From Tetragonia tetragonoides (lineage: Eukaryota; Streptophyta; Magnoliopsida; Caryophyllales; Aizoaceae), in assembly GCA_038025085.1 (NCBI GenBank), contig CM076141.1:19594001-19658000 (forward strand): DNA of 64,000 nucleotides. Direction: 5' to 3'. Every line of letters begins with the position of its first letter. The stretch's first letter is position 1. Below the pieces are notes generated by a model that was given only the letters and a program-made list of their open reading frames with translations, had not been told where the DNA came from and searched no databases. Shown one piece after another: positions 1 to 10,630 of the stretch. The position numbers and the translations under genes are program-made.

Positions 1-1329
1 GGGTATCTTCCTTGCGGGTGGTCTTTGAAGGGCCATTTGGCTTTGTGTGGTCCTTGGGGAACCGCTTGACTCGGCTGGTCTATCCTGCCTTGGGTGGTCA
101 TTTCGTTTCGGAGGACCCTCCGATGACCATGTTCTACCTGCGCAGCCTACGCGTGGAAGACTTGAGGGTCGTGGCTCGTGGTATGGCGCCCACGGAGTTT
201 ATCTAGCCGGAGATTGGTGGCTTGGATCGTACGGCTGTGTACCTGGCCTATTTCTTGGGCCGTCTGATGTCGGACCTCACTTCTGAGGTAAGACGTTTAT
301 TTGTGCCCTTCTCAACTATTTGCGTGATATACTGACTTTTGTGTTTTGTAGGCGGATCGTTTGGCTCCTCAGGGTCCCAGAATTCCCCATTCTAGAGTTC
401 TTCGGGGCCAGCCCCCAAGCGTTACCTTGTCGAGCAATGAGGTGAGGTACACTGGTGAGAGTTGGGGACGTATAGTAGAGGAGTTCCCTCTACGTACTGC
501 TGATGGGGAGACCGTGGAGGGCTTACCCTTGCCTGATCGTTGTACGGGAGTAAGTTTTTTTTATCCCTTCTTGTGTTTCGTGTTTGCTTTTTAATGTTGA
601 CCATATCTTCTGTCTCTCCTTGTAGTTGAACCGCGAGCAGACTTCCCAGGTTTTCAGGCTCATCCATATGTTGAAGAGAGGCTATAGTCGGGTGATGGGC
701 AAAGGGAAGAGTTCTCGGTCCAAGGCGGTTGATGTAAGTAGACTTTTATTCTTTGCTTAGCTAAGTGAAGTACTTAACTTAATATTTCGGTCTTGATTGG
801 TTTGTAGACGTCGCAGTCTTCTTCTTCGGTGGGACCCCGACGTTCTTCCGCTGCGAGGGTCTCTTCGGCGAGCAGGCCATCTATTGTTCGTTCCCCTCCT
901 GTAGTTGTGACCAGGCCTCCTGTTAATGAGGCGCCCGGACCTTCTGTGCCGCACATTCCTGTGCCTGAGATGTTTTCTCCGGTGCGTTTTCAGCCTTCTT
1001 TCGATAGTAGGCCTACTGTGACCGCTATGGCTGGAGGTTGGGCGAACGCCCCTGGATAGGACGTGCCTCAAACTGGGCCTTCATATCAGGATATGGCTAT
1101 GGACTTTGCTTGCCAGGCCACAGAGAGCTTCTTTAGAGCGGGGTTTTCGGCAGGTTCCCCTATGCATGCGTCAGCATATGATGGACGGGATATGAGGCCT
1201 AACAACAGCAGACCCATTTATACCTCGTTTAGTACTCAGGACTCCTTCCACTATTCGGCTGGGAACTATGGCCAGGGACCATCTGTTGAAGATGAGGCTG
1301 ACAGCAATGGTGATGATGACTCCGGTTGA
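1..1329 (+). pseudogene. Plant mobile domain (PMD) accessory gene of a Tat element, 3' part, broken
   Basis: This is the C-terminal half of a PMD protein gene, cut by the window edge. Exons read by GT-AG borders and by comparison with the copies at 29062 and 57798: 1-287, 352-549, 626-733, 808-1329. The first exon has the late PMD block (FEGPFGFVWSLGNRL, then VYPALGG). The last exon is a Ser/Pro/Tyr-rich tail ending in an acidic stretch (EDEADSNGDDDSG). A TAG at 1057-1059 interrupts the last exon where the frame otherwise continues; in the first exon a TAG follows PTEFI at about 205. The DUF7745 gene lies downstream on the same strand, as in the other Tat copies here. PMD proteins such as MAIN and MAIL1 of Arabidopsis are nuclear and affect transposon silencing; a role for this copy is not known. 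Confidence 0.75.
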
Positions 1330-1732
1330 GCAATGTAGGATAGCTTTGTAAACATTGGCCTTGAAACTTTGAACTCCTGTTTTTATGCATTTTATATGAT
1401 ATGTATGCTATGATTAGTCAATTATGCCCATATGATCTCTAAGTATGCAATGTGTTATGCAGTAAAGAGTAGGCCACAATTCAGGGAATAAAAAAAAGAA
1501 AAAGGGTAAAAACTGCAAGAAAAAAACAAAAATTACACATATTTTACCCCCTAAAAAAAGTATAATAATAAAAAAAAAAAGAAAATGGAAAAAAACATTA
1601 AAACTAACAGAGTCTCGGAATTTGTAATTCCGTTGTGCATCTGAAAAACTGGGTTTAAACCAAGCAGAATAGACCAAGTGCGTGGGTTAGAGCAAAAGCA
1701 GAATAGCCCAACTAGGCGGGCTGGGCTCGGCT
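1330..1732. other. A/T-rich spacer between PMD and DUF7745
   Basis: No coding potential is seen. Poly-A runs lie at 1490-1590. The same spacer, with small differences, follows the PMD copy at 58667-59055, so it is part of the element. Confidence 0.6.
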
Positions 1733-1776
1733 TGGCCGCTAGCGGCGCTAGGCTGGAGATGAAGGCCGCTAGCGGC
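1733..1776 (+). promoter_or_regulatory. GCCGCTAGCGGC dyad block upstream of DUF7745
   Basis: Two palindromic GCCGCTAGCGGC units lie 140-180 bp before the DUF7745 start. The same units occur at 59056-59118 and in the LTR of element A (4854-4936). The nearest TATA-like string (TAAAAATAG, about 1833) is weak. A promoter function is inferred from the better preserved copies. Confidence 0.45.
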
Positions 1777-1912
1777 TCTGGCTTTTGCGCCTTTTTCGTT
1801 GATTTCTAACTTTTTTGACCAGATTCTTTGCCTAAAAATAGAATTTACGGGATGTCCAATGCCTATCTCATTTTCAGACTTTAGCTCTCTCAAATTTCCC
1901 GAAGCTTCTACC

Positions 1913-2461
1913 ATGGTGAAATCCTTTGAAAACCTGTTCGATGCTTGGTGTAAAAATCTGACCGTAGAAGTTAAACTTGAACTGGCTCCGTACCATATCT
2001 CTACCTTATTGGCTTTAAGACCAACCAAAATTTTGTGGCCCCTCCTTCGATCTGCTCTGAATTATTGGGATCCTGACTTGCATGGTTTCCGTTTCGGTAA
2101 CTCTGAATTATGCCCTCTAGTTGAAGAATTTGCTGCGATTACTAACATGTATGATGTTCTTCCCCCAGCTGTGCCTTATTTGAGGGATGGTTTTAGCAAT
2201 CAGTACAAGAAATCTCTAGGTTTGACAACTGCAGTAGATGATAGCTCGTACCCCTCGAGCCTGGTCAAGAAAACTTATACCGCTGCTGGCTTCTTGGTTA
2301 GAAAAAGGCTATTAGGATGAAGAGAGCCTTGCTGAATGGGATGCCTTTTTCCGTGCAGGACCTGTTATCCGTTGGCATGTGACCTGGTGGAGCTTGACCT
2401 CTTCAGTGGCCTGCGACAAATTTATCCCTCATACTACCATAGTGGGGCTGTACAGGAGTAC
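1913..2461 (+). pseudogene. DUF7745-type accessory gene of a Tat element, internally deleted
   Basis: The start at 1913 matches the copy at 59252. The conserved core reads PTKILWPLLRS, then HGFRFGNSELCPLVEEF, a pattern I recognise as DUF7745, a plant-specific domain of unknown function found largely in repeat-associated proteins. After LGLTT (about 2228) the sequence jumps to a point matching 59930, so about 360 bp are missing. The gene ends abruptly at 2461, where it is joined to the end of an LTR. The neighbour upstream is the PMD gene on the same strand. Confidence 0.65.
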
Positions 2462-2498
2462 CACGACTTCACTGGATGAAAATCCTGGGTCCTTACAG

Positions 2499-2516
2499 TG
2501 GCGACTTTAGTAGGGA
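2499..2516 (+). other. Primer-binding site (Tat type)
   Basis: TGGCGACTTTAGTAGGGA sits one base after the LTR end. It aligns with the sites at 5816, 24660 and 44756, which share the form TGGCGACTTCACTGGGGA. From memory this resembles the tRNA-Arg primer site of Ogre/Tat elements; that assignment is not verified. Confidence 0.6.
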
Positions 2517-2792
2517 TTTATTTAAGAGGGTGAGACTCGAAAGTCATGTTTGCTTAATTGTTTAATAGCATGTTCCATATTTTGCATCAGTTGCATGTGC
2601 TCTGTCATAACCTTTTGACCCTTATCGACCCTCGAGGAAGTTTGTGTCGCAACTCGTAGACAAGCCGTATATCTAAAGGAATATACAGTTGTCCTATCGT
2701 GCAAACCGACGCTTCCTCACCCATGACTCATCGGCTCTTGTTGGTGAAAAAGAATTACATTTGATGTGTCAATCGTCCGCCGAACGGAAATT

Positions 2793-2938
2793 GTAATTTG
2801 TCGGGGTAACCTCACAGGAGCCAAAAGCCTCTAGCCCACATTCGTGCATTCGCTTGCTTGTTGTGCATGTATCGTTGTAATTCCTGTCTGATCACATGTA
2901 ATTTGTCGGGGTAACCTCACAGGAGCCAAAAGCCTCTA
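2793..2938. repeat. 41-bp direct repeat flanking a deletion junction
   Basis: A 41-bp string beginning GTAATTTGTCGGGGTAACC occurs at 2793-2833 and again at 2898-2938, with 64 bp between. The second copy abuts the integrase fragment. It looks like filler DNA copied during end-joining repair of the deletion. Confidence 0.7.
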
Positions 2939-3211
2939 CGGGCCCTAGACCATTCCCACATGTACCAGCAACGCATGGCAAGAGCATTCAACAAAAAGGT
3001 TCGACTTCGAAATCTGAAGGAAGGAGACTTAGTTTGGAAAGAATTGCGTGCCCCAGTTACCGACCACAGAGGCAAATTTCGACCCAATTGGTCCGGTCCG
3101 TTCATCATTAAAGACATCTTATCAGGAGTCGCAATCCGACTCATGGACATTGATAGCATCGAGTTCAGTCAGTTCACCAACATGGACCAACTGAATAAGT
3201 GCTACGTCTAA
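2939..3211 (+). pseudogene. Integrase C-terminal fragment (Tat)
   Basis: This fragment encodes the last 90 residues of a Tat-type integrase, ending with TAA at 3209-3211. Recognisable strings are ARAFNKKVR, LKEGDLVWKELR, RGKFRPNWSGPFII and the end NMDQLNKCYV. These match the minus-strand copy at 60908-61144 nearly residue for residue. The upstream catalytic core is absent, so the piece cannot be active. It lies between a leader sequence and the converging DUF7745 tail. Confidence 0.8.
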
Positions 3212-3274
3212 AAAAAAAAAAAAAGAAAAAAAAAATTCCGAAAATAGAAAAAAAGAAAGAGACGTACACAAATT

Positions 3275-3318
3275 GAACCAACTACGCTGGCCTGATTCAC
3301 AATGGATACGTAGGTAAC
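3275..3318 (+). other. Conserved dyad in the convergent region downstream of integrase
   Basis: The arms CTACG (3282-3286) and CGTAG (3309-3313) enclose GGCCTGATTC and GGAT. The block is preserved at 60814-60846 and, with a paired change, at 37396-37427. It lies between the 3' ends of sense pol and the antisense DUF7745 gene. Confidence 0.55.
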
Positions 3319-3528
3319 ACTTTTAAGGGTCCCGTCCAAAATCAATCCAATATTCCATTCATCTCATTCAAAAGGGATAATCTTTATTCAAACTGAACGA
3401 ATAAGCTTACATTGGAAAAAATTAAACTTCCTAAGGTCAAAAAAAAGAGTGCAACTATGAGGGTTTAAGCTAAACAAATTCCTAATTTTTTTTTTAAAAA
3501 CTAGACTTGCTTTCTAAAGAAAACTACT

Positions 3529-3728
3529 TTAATCTTTCTTCCATTTAGAAGGCTTCGTTGAAGAGTTCTTCTTTGAAGGACCCTAGCTTGAGGACGACTT
3601 ATGATCGCTTCCTTGAGCTGGGGGCTTGCCTCTTTTCAGTACGTGATTCCTGTTTTTGAGTCATACTTAGGCTTTAGTTGGTCCCACTCCTCATGACGAA
3701 GGGCTCGTCTCGCTTCTCCATCACTGTT
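3529..3728 (-). pseudogene. 3' tail of DUF7745 accessory gene
   Basis: This is the reverse strand of the sequence seen at about 60390-60598: a Lys/Ser-rich tail ending KWKKD and TAA at 3529. At about 3728 it is fused to the middle of a PMD gene. The 5' part of DUF7745 and the 3' part of PMD are therefore missing from this copy. Confidence 0.65.
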
Positions 3729-4490
3729 CTATTTACAAATGGGCAAATGGCCCCTCAAAGACCACCCGCAAGGAAAATACCCTAAAAGACTCGACGGTAA
3801 TATGGGGCGGAACCCCAGGAATACCATCGAAGGCAGTCCACGACACCTGCAAATTACAAGATCAAAGTTCATTCAAACCAAATGGAGCAAAAAAAAAAAA
3901 ACCTACAAATCAAAGGCAACATTCCTCAGACACAACATGACTCTTAAAGGTAGCCCGAAAAAGCTCCAAAGAGGTAAAAGGATGGTTATCTCTACCAATC
4001 CACCGTGAACCTAGTGGTAACAACCTCAAACCAGGACGGTGAGGACCAAAAGCGGGAAAAAATACTCAAAGAACCATAGCTGCCATACAAGCAAAAATTG
4101 ATAAGCTGCAATTCTCCTAAAAAGCATGCATGTGAAAAGGTAAAGGGAAATATACGTGCCTACCTCCAGTATCTTCCACGGGCCCGAGATAGACACCCTC
4201 TCACTCGTCGGCCTAGGCCTACAAGCCTGGCGACACCATCTCATCAAAGTAGCATATGCAGGAGCACCAACGTTGTACTCATGGACCATGGACAAGTCGT
4301 CCAAACATGTCAAGAAGCCGACCTGACACACGCTCTTCTTCTGAGCGAAAATGGTCGACCCCAACAAGCAAGCCAAGAAATACGGGCCCTCTGCTCCTCA
4401 GTAAACCCCTTCTCCGCCAAGGCCGCCCATAACCTCGGCATGGAAACCGGGTCATTTATTAAATGGGAGGATACAGGCCCATAAAGCCCA
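3729..4490 (-). pseudogene. 5' half of PMD accessory gene, fused to the DUF7745 tail
   Basis: On the minus strand this holds PMD exons 2-4. The exon at about 4170-4440 reads FLACLLGSTIFAQKK, HEYNVGAPAYATLMRW and GPWKILE, the classic PMD core (compare YNWGLPAYSCLLRC in the 11.5 kb copy), followed by a GTAGGC donor. Further on come LWFFEYF and the exon ending in VVFEGPF, where the copy breaks at about 3735. Stops occur upstream of 4380. Plus-strand open frames here (4098-4484, 3739-4008) are shadows. Confidence 0.7.
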
Positions 4491-5814
4491 AGCGACCTAT
4501 AGACGCCAAAAGAGCGCCTTCAGATTTCTCCGCAAAAGCCCCATGATGAAAGGAGTAATTTATAAACTTGAACGCTATTTTTTATTTAATAGGTAAGATA
4601 AGGTCTTAAGTTTTTTTCCTCGATCACTCCTTTATTCCAGCCCCATTCAAAAGCCCCATTCAAGAGCTTTCCAACAACACCTCTCATGACGTTTTTCGAC
4701 CCCCGGTCGCCAAGTTGCAAATCGGGCGTAACACCATCTTTTACCGCCCAAGGGTAAAACGGTCTTTTCATATTTTTCGGAACACTAAATTCCTCCAGAA
4801 AATTTAAATAGACTGGAGGTCGTCATTATGACGACATCCAGCTGGCACACCATAGCCGTCAGCGGCTGTGAGCTGAGCCGCTAGAGGCTGTGAGGTGAGC
4901 CGCTAGTGGCGCTGACCTGAGCCGCTAGCGGCGCTGGATAAGCTTCCAGGCTCGGCTAGTTTTTCAGCACAAATCCGATTTTCTGCTCCTCTTCAGCCGT
5001 CCAGCCTTACTTTCCGTGCCTATAAATACGACCCTCCTCCCTCAGTTCAAATCACACAGTCTACAGTTGACAACCTCAATTATCAGGAGTATTAACATTG
5101 AGCTTCCCTCTCTTTCTTCCAAACTTGAGATCTTGTCTTTTACTATTCTTGTCAAACATAGCCTACATTTCAGGTACTAACTCCTGAGGGCTCAAATTAA
5201 ATTACTTGCATAATTGTTTATTTTCTAGTCATTATAATGTAGATATCATGCTAAATAACGTCTTTTATTGCTTACTAAATATTTTCCTTCCAAGCATGTC
5301 TAGTCGTTGTAATGCTCAACTTGTCAATCGGATGCATGTCTAAACAAGGGTTAAAAATAAATGTTTTGATGCTTGTGATGAACTAACTAATAGTCTAAGT
5401 CTACGTTGTTAATCCAGTTTTTGCATGGGAGTTATGTATTTAATTTACTAAGCAAATTTGATTTAGTAGAGGCCGTCATAAAACGGGCGAGTTGGGTGCC
5501 TAACACCTTCCCACCTCGTACCTTCGCCCCCGAACCTATTATTCTTGGGTACTCATATGTTCTATTTGAGCGGGAGTCTTTCTCAAAACATGATCAGTTC
5601 ACTTATCGCGCTATTGGGTTGTCCCTTTGGATTATCCCTTCGGTTTGTCCCTTCGATAAAACGCTGATAGCAGATTTGTGACCTCTTTCATGGTCTTTAC
5701 AAAAGCTTTTCTAACTCGATGGTCCCTTGAACTTATCTAAACCCCCAACTTACAAATTTTCTATAAGGACGTACTCCGTGGAAACAGATGGATGGAAAAT
5801 CCCGGGTCCTTACA
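4491..5814 (+). repeat. 5' LTR of element A
   Basis: The end is set by CTTACA at 5814 followed by the primer site. The 5470-5530 part matches, inverted, the conserved GTTGGGTGCCTAACACCTT string of the B-type LTRs (8240-8280 region). The 5' border lies somewhere between about 4490 and 4800. Because PMD of the deletion derivative ends directly before it, this LTR may be shared by the derivative (as 3' LTR) and by A (as 5' LTR). Confidence 0.6.
4854..5028 (+). promoter_or_regulatory. LTR promoter: dyad array plus TATA box
   Basis: Four degenerate GCCGCTAGCGGC units at 4854-4936 are followed 85 bp later by TATAAATA at 5021-5028. The spacing matches that of the B-type LTRs and of the antisense DUF7745 promoters. 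Confidence 0.65.
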
Positions 5815-5815
5815 G

Positions 5816-5833
5816 TGCCAATTTCACGGGGGA
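5816..5833 (+). other. Primer-binding site of element A
   Basis: TGCCAATTTCACGGGGGA lies one base after the LTR end and aligns with the three other Tat primer sites in the window, with four to five substitutions. Confidence 0.6.
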
Positions 5834-6794
5834 TTTATTTAAGAGGGTGAGACTCGAAATTCAAGTTTGCTTAATTGTTTAATAACATGTTCCATATTTT
5901 GCATCATTTGCATGTGCTCTGTCACAACCTTTTGACCCTTATCGACCCTCGAGGAAGTTTGTGTTGCAACTCGTACACAACCCGTATATCTAAAGGAATA
6001 TACAGTTGTCCTATCGTGCAAATCGACGCTTCCCCACTCATTGACTCTTGTTGGTGAAAAAGAATTACAATTGATGTGTCGACCATCCGTGCATTCGCTT
6101 GCTTATTGTGCATGTGTCGTTGTAATGCCCGTCTGATCACATGTTTGCCTGTACCTATATCGTTGTAATGCTTGCCTGAATGCATGAGTATCGTGACTAT
6201 GTGCCAACATATCCTTACGTGCTAGGAGTCTTTTCTTTTATTTTTAGCTAGTTCCTAATGCCCAATAATGGTGCGAGAATTCAATTCAATGATCACTCGT
6301 CATTTTTCCCAATGATATACTCTATAAAAGTCATGAGCAATTTCTTAGGATCCTTTTAGCAAAAAAAAAGGAGTCAGTCGTTCCAATTTTCCCTCCCCCT
6401 TTCTCTATTTCTTTATTCTTTTTTTTTTATGTAATTCTGATTCGGTCAAAAACAAAAAATTAAACGGCAAAAAGAAAAATGCCGCCGGAAAAAAAAAATT
6501 GTGAAAAAAAATAAAAGAAATGAGGACCGAAATTGTTTTTTTTTTTTTTTTTAATTTTTTATCCCATTTTCCATTTTCTTTGAGTCTAGAAGAATAAAAA
6601 AATAAGGTAGTCCGGCTTTTCTATTTTTCTTATTTTACGTTCATCGACTTTATTTTCCTTTGATATTACGGAAATATTTGGGCATTTAGGGTTAAGGATC
6701 TATTTTTTTTTTTTTTAGGACAATGTGTTTTCTATGTGTGGGTCAACTTATTTAGGTGAGAGTCTGATGGTCTTTTCTTGTTACTAAGAGCTCC
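5834..6794 (+). other. Untranslated leader of element A
   Basis: Up to about 6190 it matches 2517-2890. From 6350 to 6720 it is made of homopolymer-rich A and T tracts with no coding signal. Confidence 0.6.
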
Positions 6795-7936
6795 GTGCTT
6801 CCTATTCAGGATAGGAGTCCGAAGAAGAAAGGAAACCTTGAGAAAAGCTGGGCTCGGCCTTCGGCAAGGCTAGTTCTTCTGCAACCGTCTACACCACCAA
6901 GTTCCCGTTTACTTCCACCACAAACAGCCTCACCATCAATAAATTCGTCATCACTACATACTTTCTTCTTCACACCTATCACCCCTCCTAACTTCACAAT
7001 CCCCAAGACCACCGACGAAAGACTGGATGAGCTCATGAGTGATCTAGAAAGGGTACGACTCAAGGTTGAAGATATAGAAAGGAAAAGAGAAGATGAAGCA
7101 AGAATCCCTTTCGATTCCAACTCTGAGGAAGAAGGGCCAAGTGCCATGCTGGCTAAGATCAACTCTGTGCTCCAGAGTAGCGGCCTGATCACCAAATACA
7201 GTGCAAATGTAGGAAAGTTCGTCACTAAAATCAAAGGCAAACTGCCGGCAAAATTCTCTATGCCTGAAGTGCCCACTTTCACCGGAGTCGACAGACTACA
7301 GGATCATCTGAAATCCTTTACCACTGCTATGGCTCTAAGAGGGATCAACAAGAAACTTTATGCTCACTTGTTTCCTCAAACCCTAGATACTCATGCCCGG
7401 CGATGGTTCTACAATTTGGATTTGGGAAAACTACCCTACCTGGTCCGATTTCAGCACGGTCTTCTTGGCTCGGTACAAGGATAATTCTACGCTCCCTATC
7501 ACTTTGAGAGAGCTTGAAATCACCACTCAAGAGAAGAACGAGGGATTCACTAAATTCCTCCGTCGATGGAAGTCTAAGATAGCTGAAATGGTGGAAAGGC
7601 CTTCTGAAACTAAACAAAATAGGCATTTCATTAAAAAACTACAATCAGCCTATAAGAATCATCTTCAATATCAAGCCATAGACTCATACCAACATCTTTA
7701 TGACGTCATCATCCTCATTGAAGATGATCTCAATAAAAACAAAGACTAGGTCACCCCTAAGCCCTTCACTTTTGGGAGAGACAAGAGGACGACTACTGGA
7801 GCCTCTTTTGGCGTTCAGGTTAACGAGGTAGCTGCTGTGAACACCTTTGCTGAAATAAAGCCACCAAGAGAATTCACCCCTCTCAGAATGACCTTGTCAC
7901 ATGCTCTTGAAAGGATGATCAAAACCAATACACTGC
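6795..7936 (+). pseudogene. gag of element A, N-terminal part, interrupted by B1
   Basis: Gag forms the particle that packages element RNA. The Retrotrans_gag core is visible (PAKFSMPEVPTFTGVD, DHLKSFTTAMALRG, FPQTLDTHARRWF, then ELEITTQEKNEGFTKFLRRWK), aligned with the B2 gag. A frameshift lies near 7410-7440 and a TAG at 7747-7749; the frame then stays open to the insertion point at 7936. The start is uncertain: 6795 is the first ATG, but conservation begins near residue 70. It continues at 26278. Confidence 0.75.
7932..7936. repeat. Target-site duplication of B1, left copy
   Basis: ACTGC here against GCTGC at 26278-26282, four of five identical. The gag frame of A is continuous when one copy is discounted, which supports the call despite the mismatch. 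Confidence 0.75.
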
Positions 7937-9470
7937 TGTAGGCTGCCGTATCTTTCTCCCCTCTTTTCACGTGTCTTCCTTCGACCCTTTCTGGGTTTGG
8001 GTTTCTGGACAGCGTGGGAGAGCGCGGTGGTGTTCGAGTTTCGTGAATATTTGAGTGTGAATGCACGTAAAAATTTATGCACCAATGACATAATTAAGAT
8101 TGTCGAAAGTCGCTACCAAATTTTAAGGTAATTTTGAAACCTTGGAGTCAAGTCGATAGTCTAGAAAGACGTCAACTCAACTCCTGTGCACCCGAATCTC
8201 TATTGGAGAAATTGACTTCATAAATGAGTTCAGGGGCGTAGGTACGATCTAGGAAGGTGTTAGGCACCCAACTCGCACGTTGACAACAACGACCTTTATT
8301 AATCGATTCAATATAAATGTTAATGCTACGGTTCCAAACAAGGTTCATTTTGTCCAAATTCCTAGTTTTAACTAATGGGTTGAACAAACATTATTATTGT
8401 GACCACTTTTAACAATTTATTAAGTTACATGCTTTTATTGCTAGAAAATGATAAATATGCTAAACCCTGCAAGTTAGAGGACAAACACATAATTTATCCA
8501 CCAATCCACAAAAAAAGCATGATTCAATCATAAAAAAAAGCAATAAATAACAAAATTAAAACATTCATTCATCCATTAATTAGGCTTAATAAAAGCCCTT
8601 TTTCTCAAAACGCACCATGCATGTACATATCACATAAACCAAAACCGTTAGTAATAACAAGCAATATAAAAACTTTTGAAAACTCTCAGGTTGGATTACC
8701 TGGATGCTCACAATGAACTTATTGGGTTATATTGCTTGAATTCATGCTCTTGATGAAGTGTGAAGGCTTATTTTGTCGTGCTAGGATAACCCTAATGAAG
8801 GAGTAGAATCAGAATTTATGGTTTAATATGAGAGAGAGAGAGAGAATTTTCAGCCTAGGAGTCTCTAACTGCCAACCTTTCAGAGAGAATGTCCAACCTC
8901 TTCAACTGAACCCTAAGGTTTGTTTATATAGAAGATGGGGAGCTACCAGGGTTTGGCACGAAAATTGAATGGGCCTCGAATTTGCCGTCCGCGAGAAAAG
9001 GCCTTGGCTGCCATACAGTTAGGCCAAGCGGCCAACCTGGCCGGACAAGCGGTCAAACCGCTTGGCCTAGCGGCACAGCCGCTTGTCCTACCGGCCACCG
9101 CTTGAGCTCAAGCGTGGCTGTTTGGACCTTGAGCGGTATGCCTGTATAGGCGCCTGACGTGTTTTTCACGCGGGGGAGGCTTTTCCGAGGGGGTCCACGC
9201 GGGATTGACTGAGTTCCCTTGTTTGACCAAGGGTTGACTCATTGGTTGGGGTTCCCTTTCGGGCCCTTAGGTTCAAAGAAACCTATCTCTCAGTTTTGGA
9301 CTCCTATTGAACTGAGTCCAACTGGTTTGGATCACCTGTACAAAAGGCTTCCACTGGTTAATTCAAATGAACTGGGCTAATCATCAGAGCAATCATTCTC
9401 GCAACCCAAGTTCGAGCAAAATCCAATCCTTTAAGGGGACTTATTATAGACACAATTTTTGGTGTCTACA
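7937..9470 (-). repeat. 3' LTR of B1 (1,534 bp)
   Basis: Borders are TGTAGGCTGCCG and GGTGTCTACA, matching the LTRs at 24679, 30436 and 44775. On the minus strand the promoter lies at 9136-8933. Confidence 0.88.
8933..9136 (-). promoter_or_regulatory. LTR promoter of B1, left LTR
   Basis: On the minus strand an array of AGCGGC/GCCGCT dyads (9136-9022) is followed about 82 bp later by TATATAAA (8940-8933). Confidence 0.65.
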
Positions 9471-9628
9471 GAAGCCCGTACTTTGGCCGAGCTCGATTAG
9501 AGCGAAGATCAAAGTATTCCTGTGCCAATACCTGCAATAAAACAGGCAAATTGAGTGAGGTGACAATCAGTTAAAGATAAACAATCATTTCTAGAGTAGT
9601 AAATTTCCCGGTTCATTTGACCGAGGGT
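9471..9628. other. Internal border of B1 next to the 3' LTR
   Basis: No gene seen. On the minus strand the bases next to the LTR read AAAGTACGGGCTTC, a weak polypurine tract (the B2 equivalent is AAAGTAGGGGCTTT). Confidence 0.4.
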
Positions 9629-10215
9629 TTGACCCTATGCTGTAGGTCACAAAACAAAAATCCTTCGATTATCAGTCGAACGGAGAGACCCTATGCTGTA
9701 GGTCACACAATAAAAATATTTAAGATAGGTAACAAAGGGTTAAAATCCTTCGATTTTCAGTCGAAGGGGACCCTATGCTGTAGGTTATACAATGAATGTC
9801 CTTGATTATCAGTCGAGGGGGACCCTATGCTGTAGGTTACACAATAAAAATATTTCGTTAGAAATAAGATAAAAGAAAAAAATCCTTCGATTTTCAGTCG
9901 AAAGGGACCCTATGTTGTAGGTCAGACAATAAATGTCCTTCGATTTTCAGTCGAAGGGGAACCCTATGCTGTAGGTTACACAATAAAAATATTTCGATAG
10001 AAATAAGATAAAAGATAAAAATTCTTCGATTTTTAGTCGAAGGGGACCCTATGCTGTAAATGAGACATAAATGTCTTTTGATTTTCAGTCGAAGGGGAAT
10101 CCTATGCTGTAGGTTACACAATAAAAATATTTCGTTAGAAATAAGATAAAAGATATAAATCCTTCGATTTTCGGTCGAAGGGGACCCTATGCTGTAGGTC
10201 AGACAGTGTTGCTCA
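9629..10215. repeat. Tandem array in the 3' region of B1, two-step period of about 138 bp
   Basis: Nine copies of GACCCTATGCTGTAGGT (or close variants) start at about 9631, 9686, 9769, 9821, 9906, 9960, 10045, 10098 and 10182, so spacings alternate near 54 and 84 bp. Each is preceded by a hairpin with arms CCTTCGA and TCGAAGG and a 7-base loop. The array is absent from B2. Tandem repeats in the 3' region of Tat/Ogre elements are known as a source of satellites. Confidence 0.8.
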
Positions 10216-10400
10216 GACCTTAGGTCGGGTTTGAGCCCATGCCATTTGGCCGGGTTTAAATGTGCAAACCTGTGGGTTGAAAGTAGTCCTGCTTTCAGAA
10301 ACGGACTTTGGCGCGCAAATAACTGCCATGGACCTCGTGTGGGGCCCACTGATTTTGAAACAATGGCCCATAAAACGTCAAAGGTGAGAGAGTGGGCCAG
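10216..10400. other. Spacer before the PMD promoter
   Basis: No gene is supported. An open frame here (10231-10527) runs into the dyad array and has no recognisable domain. Confidence 0.4.
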
Positions 10401-10630
10401 GCGGTCAAGCCTCCACGTCAAGCTGTTGAACCGCTACGTGGAGCGGCTAAACCGCTGTTTAGAGCGGCTATGCCGCTCAGTGGAGCGGTTGAACCACTCA
10501 CCCAAACGGTCAAGCCGTTGGGACTAGCGGCTAAGCCGCATGCCTTGCGGTCTAACCGCCAGCTGGGCGGTCTGACCGTCCACGTAGGCAGTTTGGCCGT
10601 CCATTAGGTTTTCATGGGTGTGCGTATAAA
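10401..10630 (+). promoter_or_regulatory. Promoter of the antisense PMD gene: dyad array plus TATA
   Basis: About ten GCGG/CCGC half-sites lie at 10401-10602 (for example AGCGGCTAAACCGCT and AGCGGCTATGCCGCT), followed by TATAAA at 10625-10630. A C/T-rich leader (10660-10690) follows. The same half-sites occur in the LTRs and in the DUF7745 promoter. Confidence 0.65.

Larger units (their letters stand above)
2462..2938 (+). mobile_element. LTR end, primer site and leader of a Tat element deletion derivative
   Basis: The last 36 bp of an LTR (ending CCTTACA at 2497) are followed by a primer-binding site and a leader that matches the leader of element A at 5834-6180 closely. Gag and most of pol that should follow are missing. 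The sequence passes through a duplicated 41-bp string straight into the end of integrase at 2939. Confidence 0.65.

Noticed and set aside
4098..4484. Plus-strand open frame of 128 codons
   Set aside because: Shadow of the minus-strand PMD exon, which has recognisable family motifs.
6795..7020. N-terminal 75 residues of element A gag as a distinct accessory domain
   Set aside because: Ser/Pro-rich and unconserved; more likely leader sequence that happens to be open.
9000..9130. GC-rich palindromes as a separate MITE
   Set aside because: They occur at the same internal place in every LTR of the family and have no flanking duplication.
9617..9805. Open frame in the 3' array of B1
   Set aside because: Composed of tandem repeat units without conserved frame.
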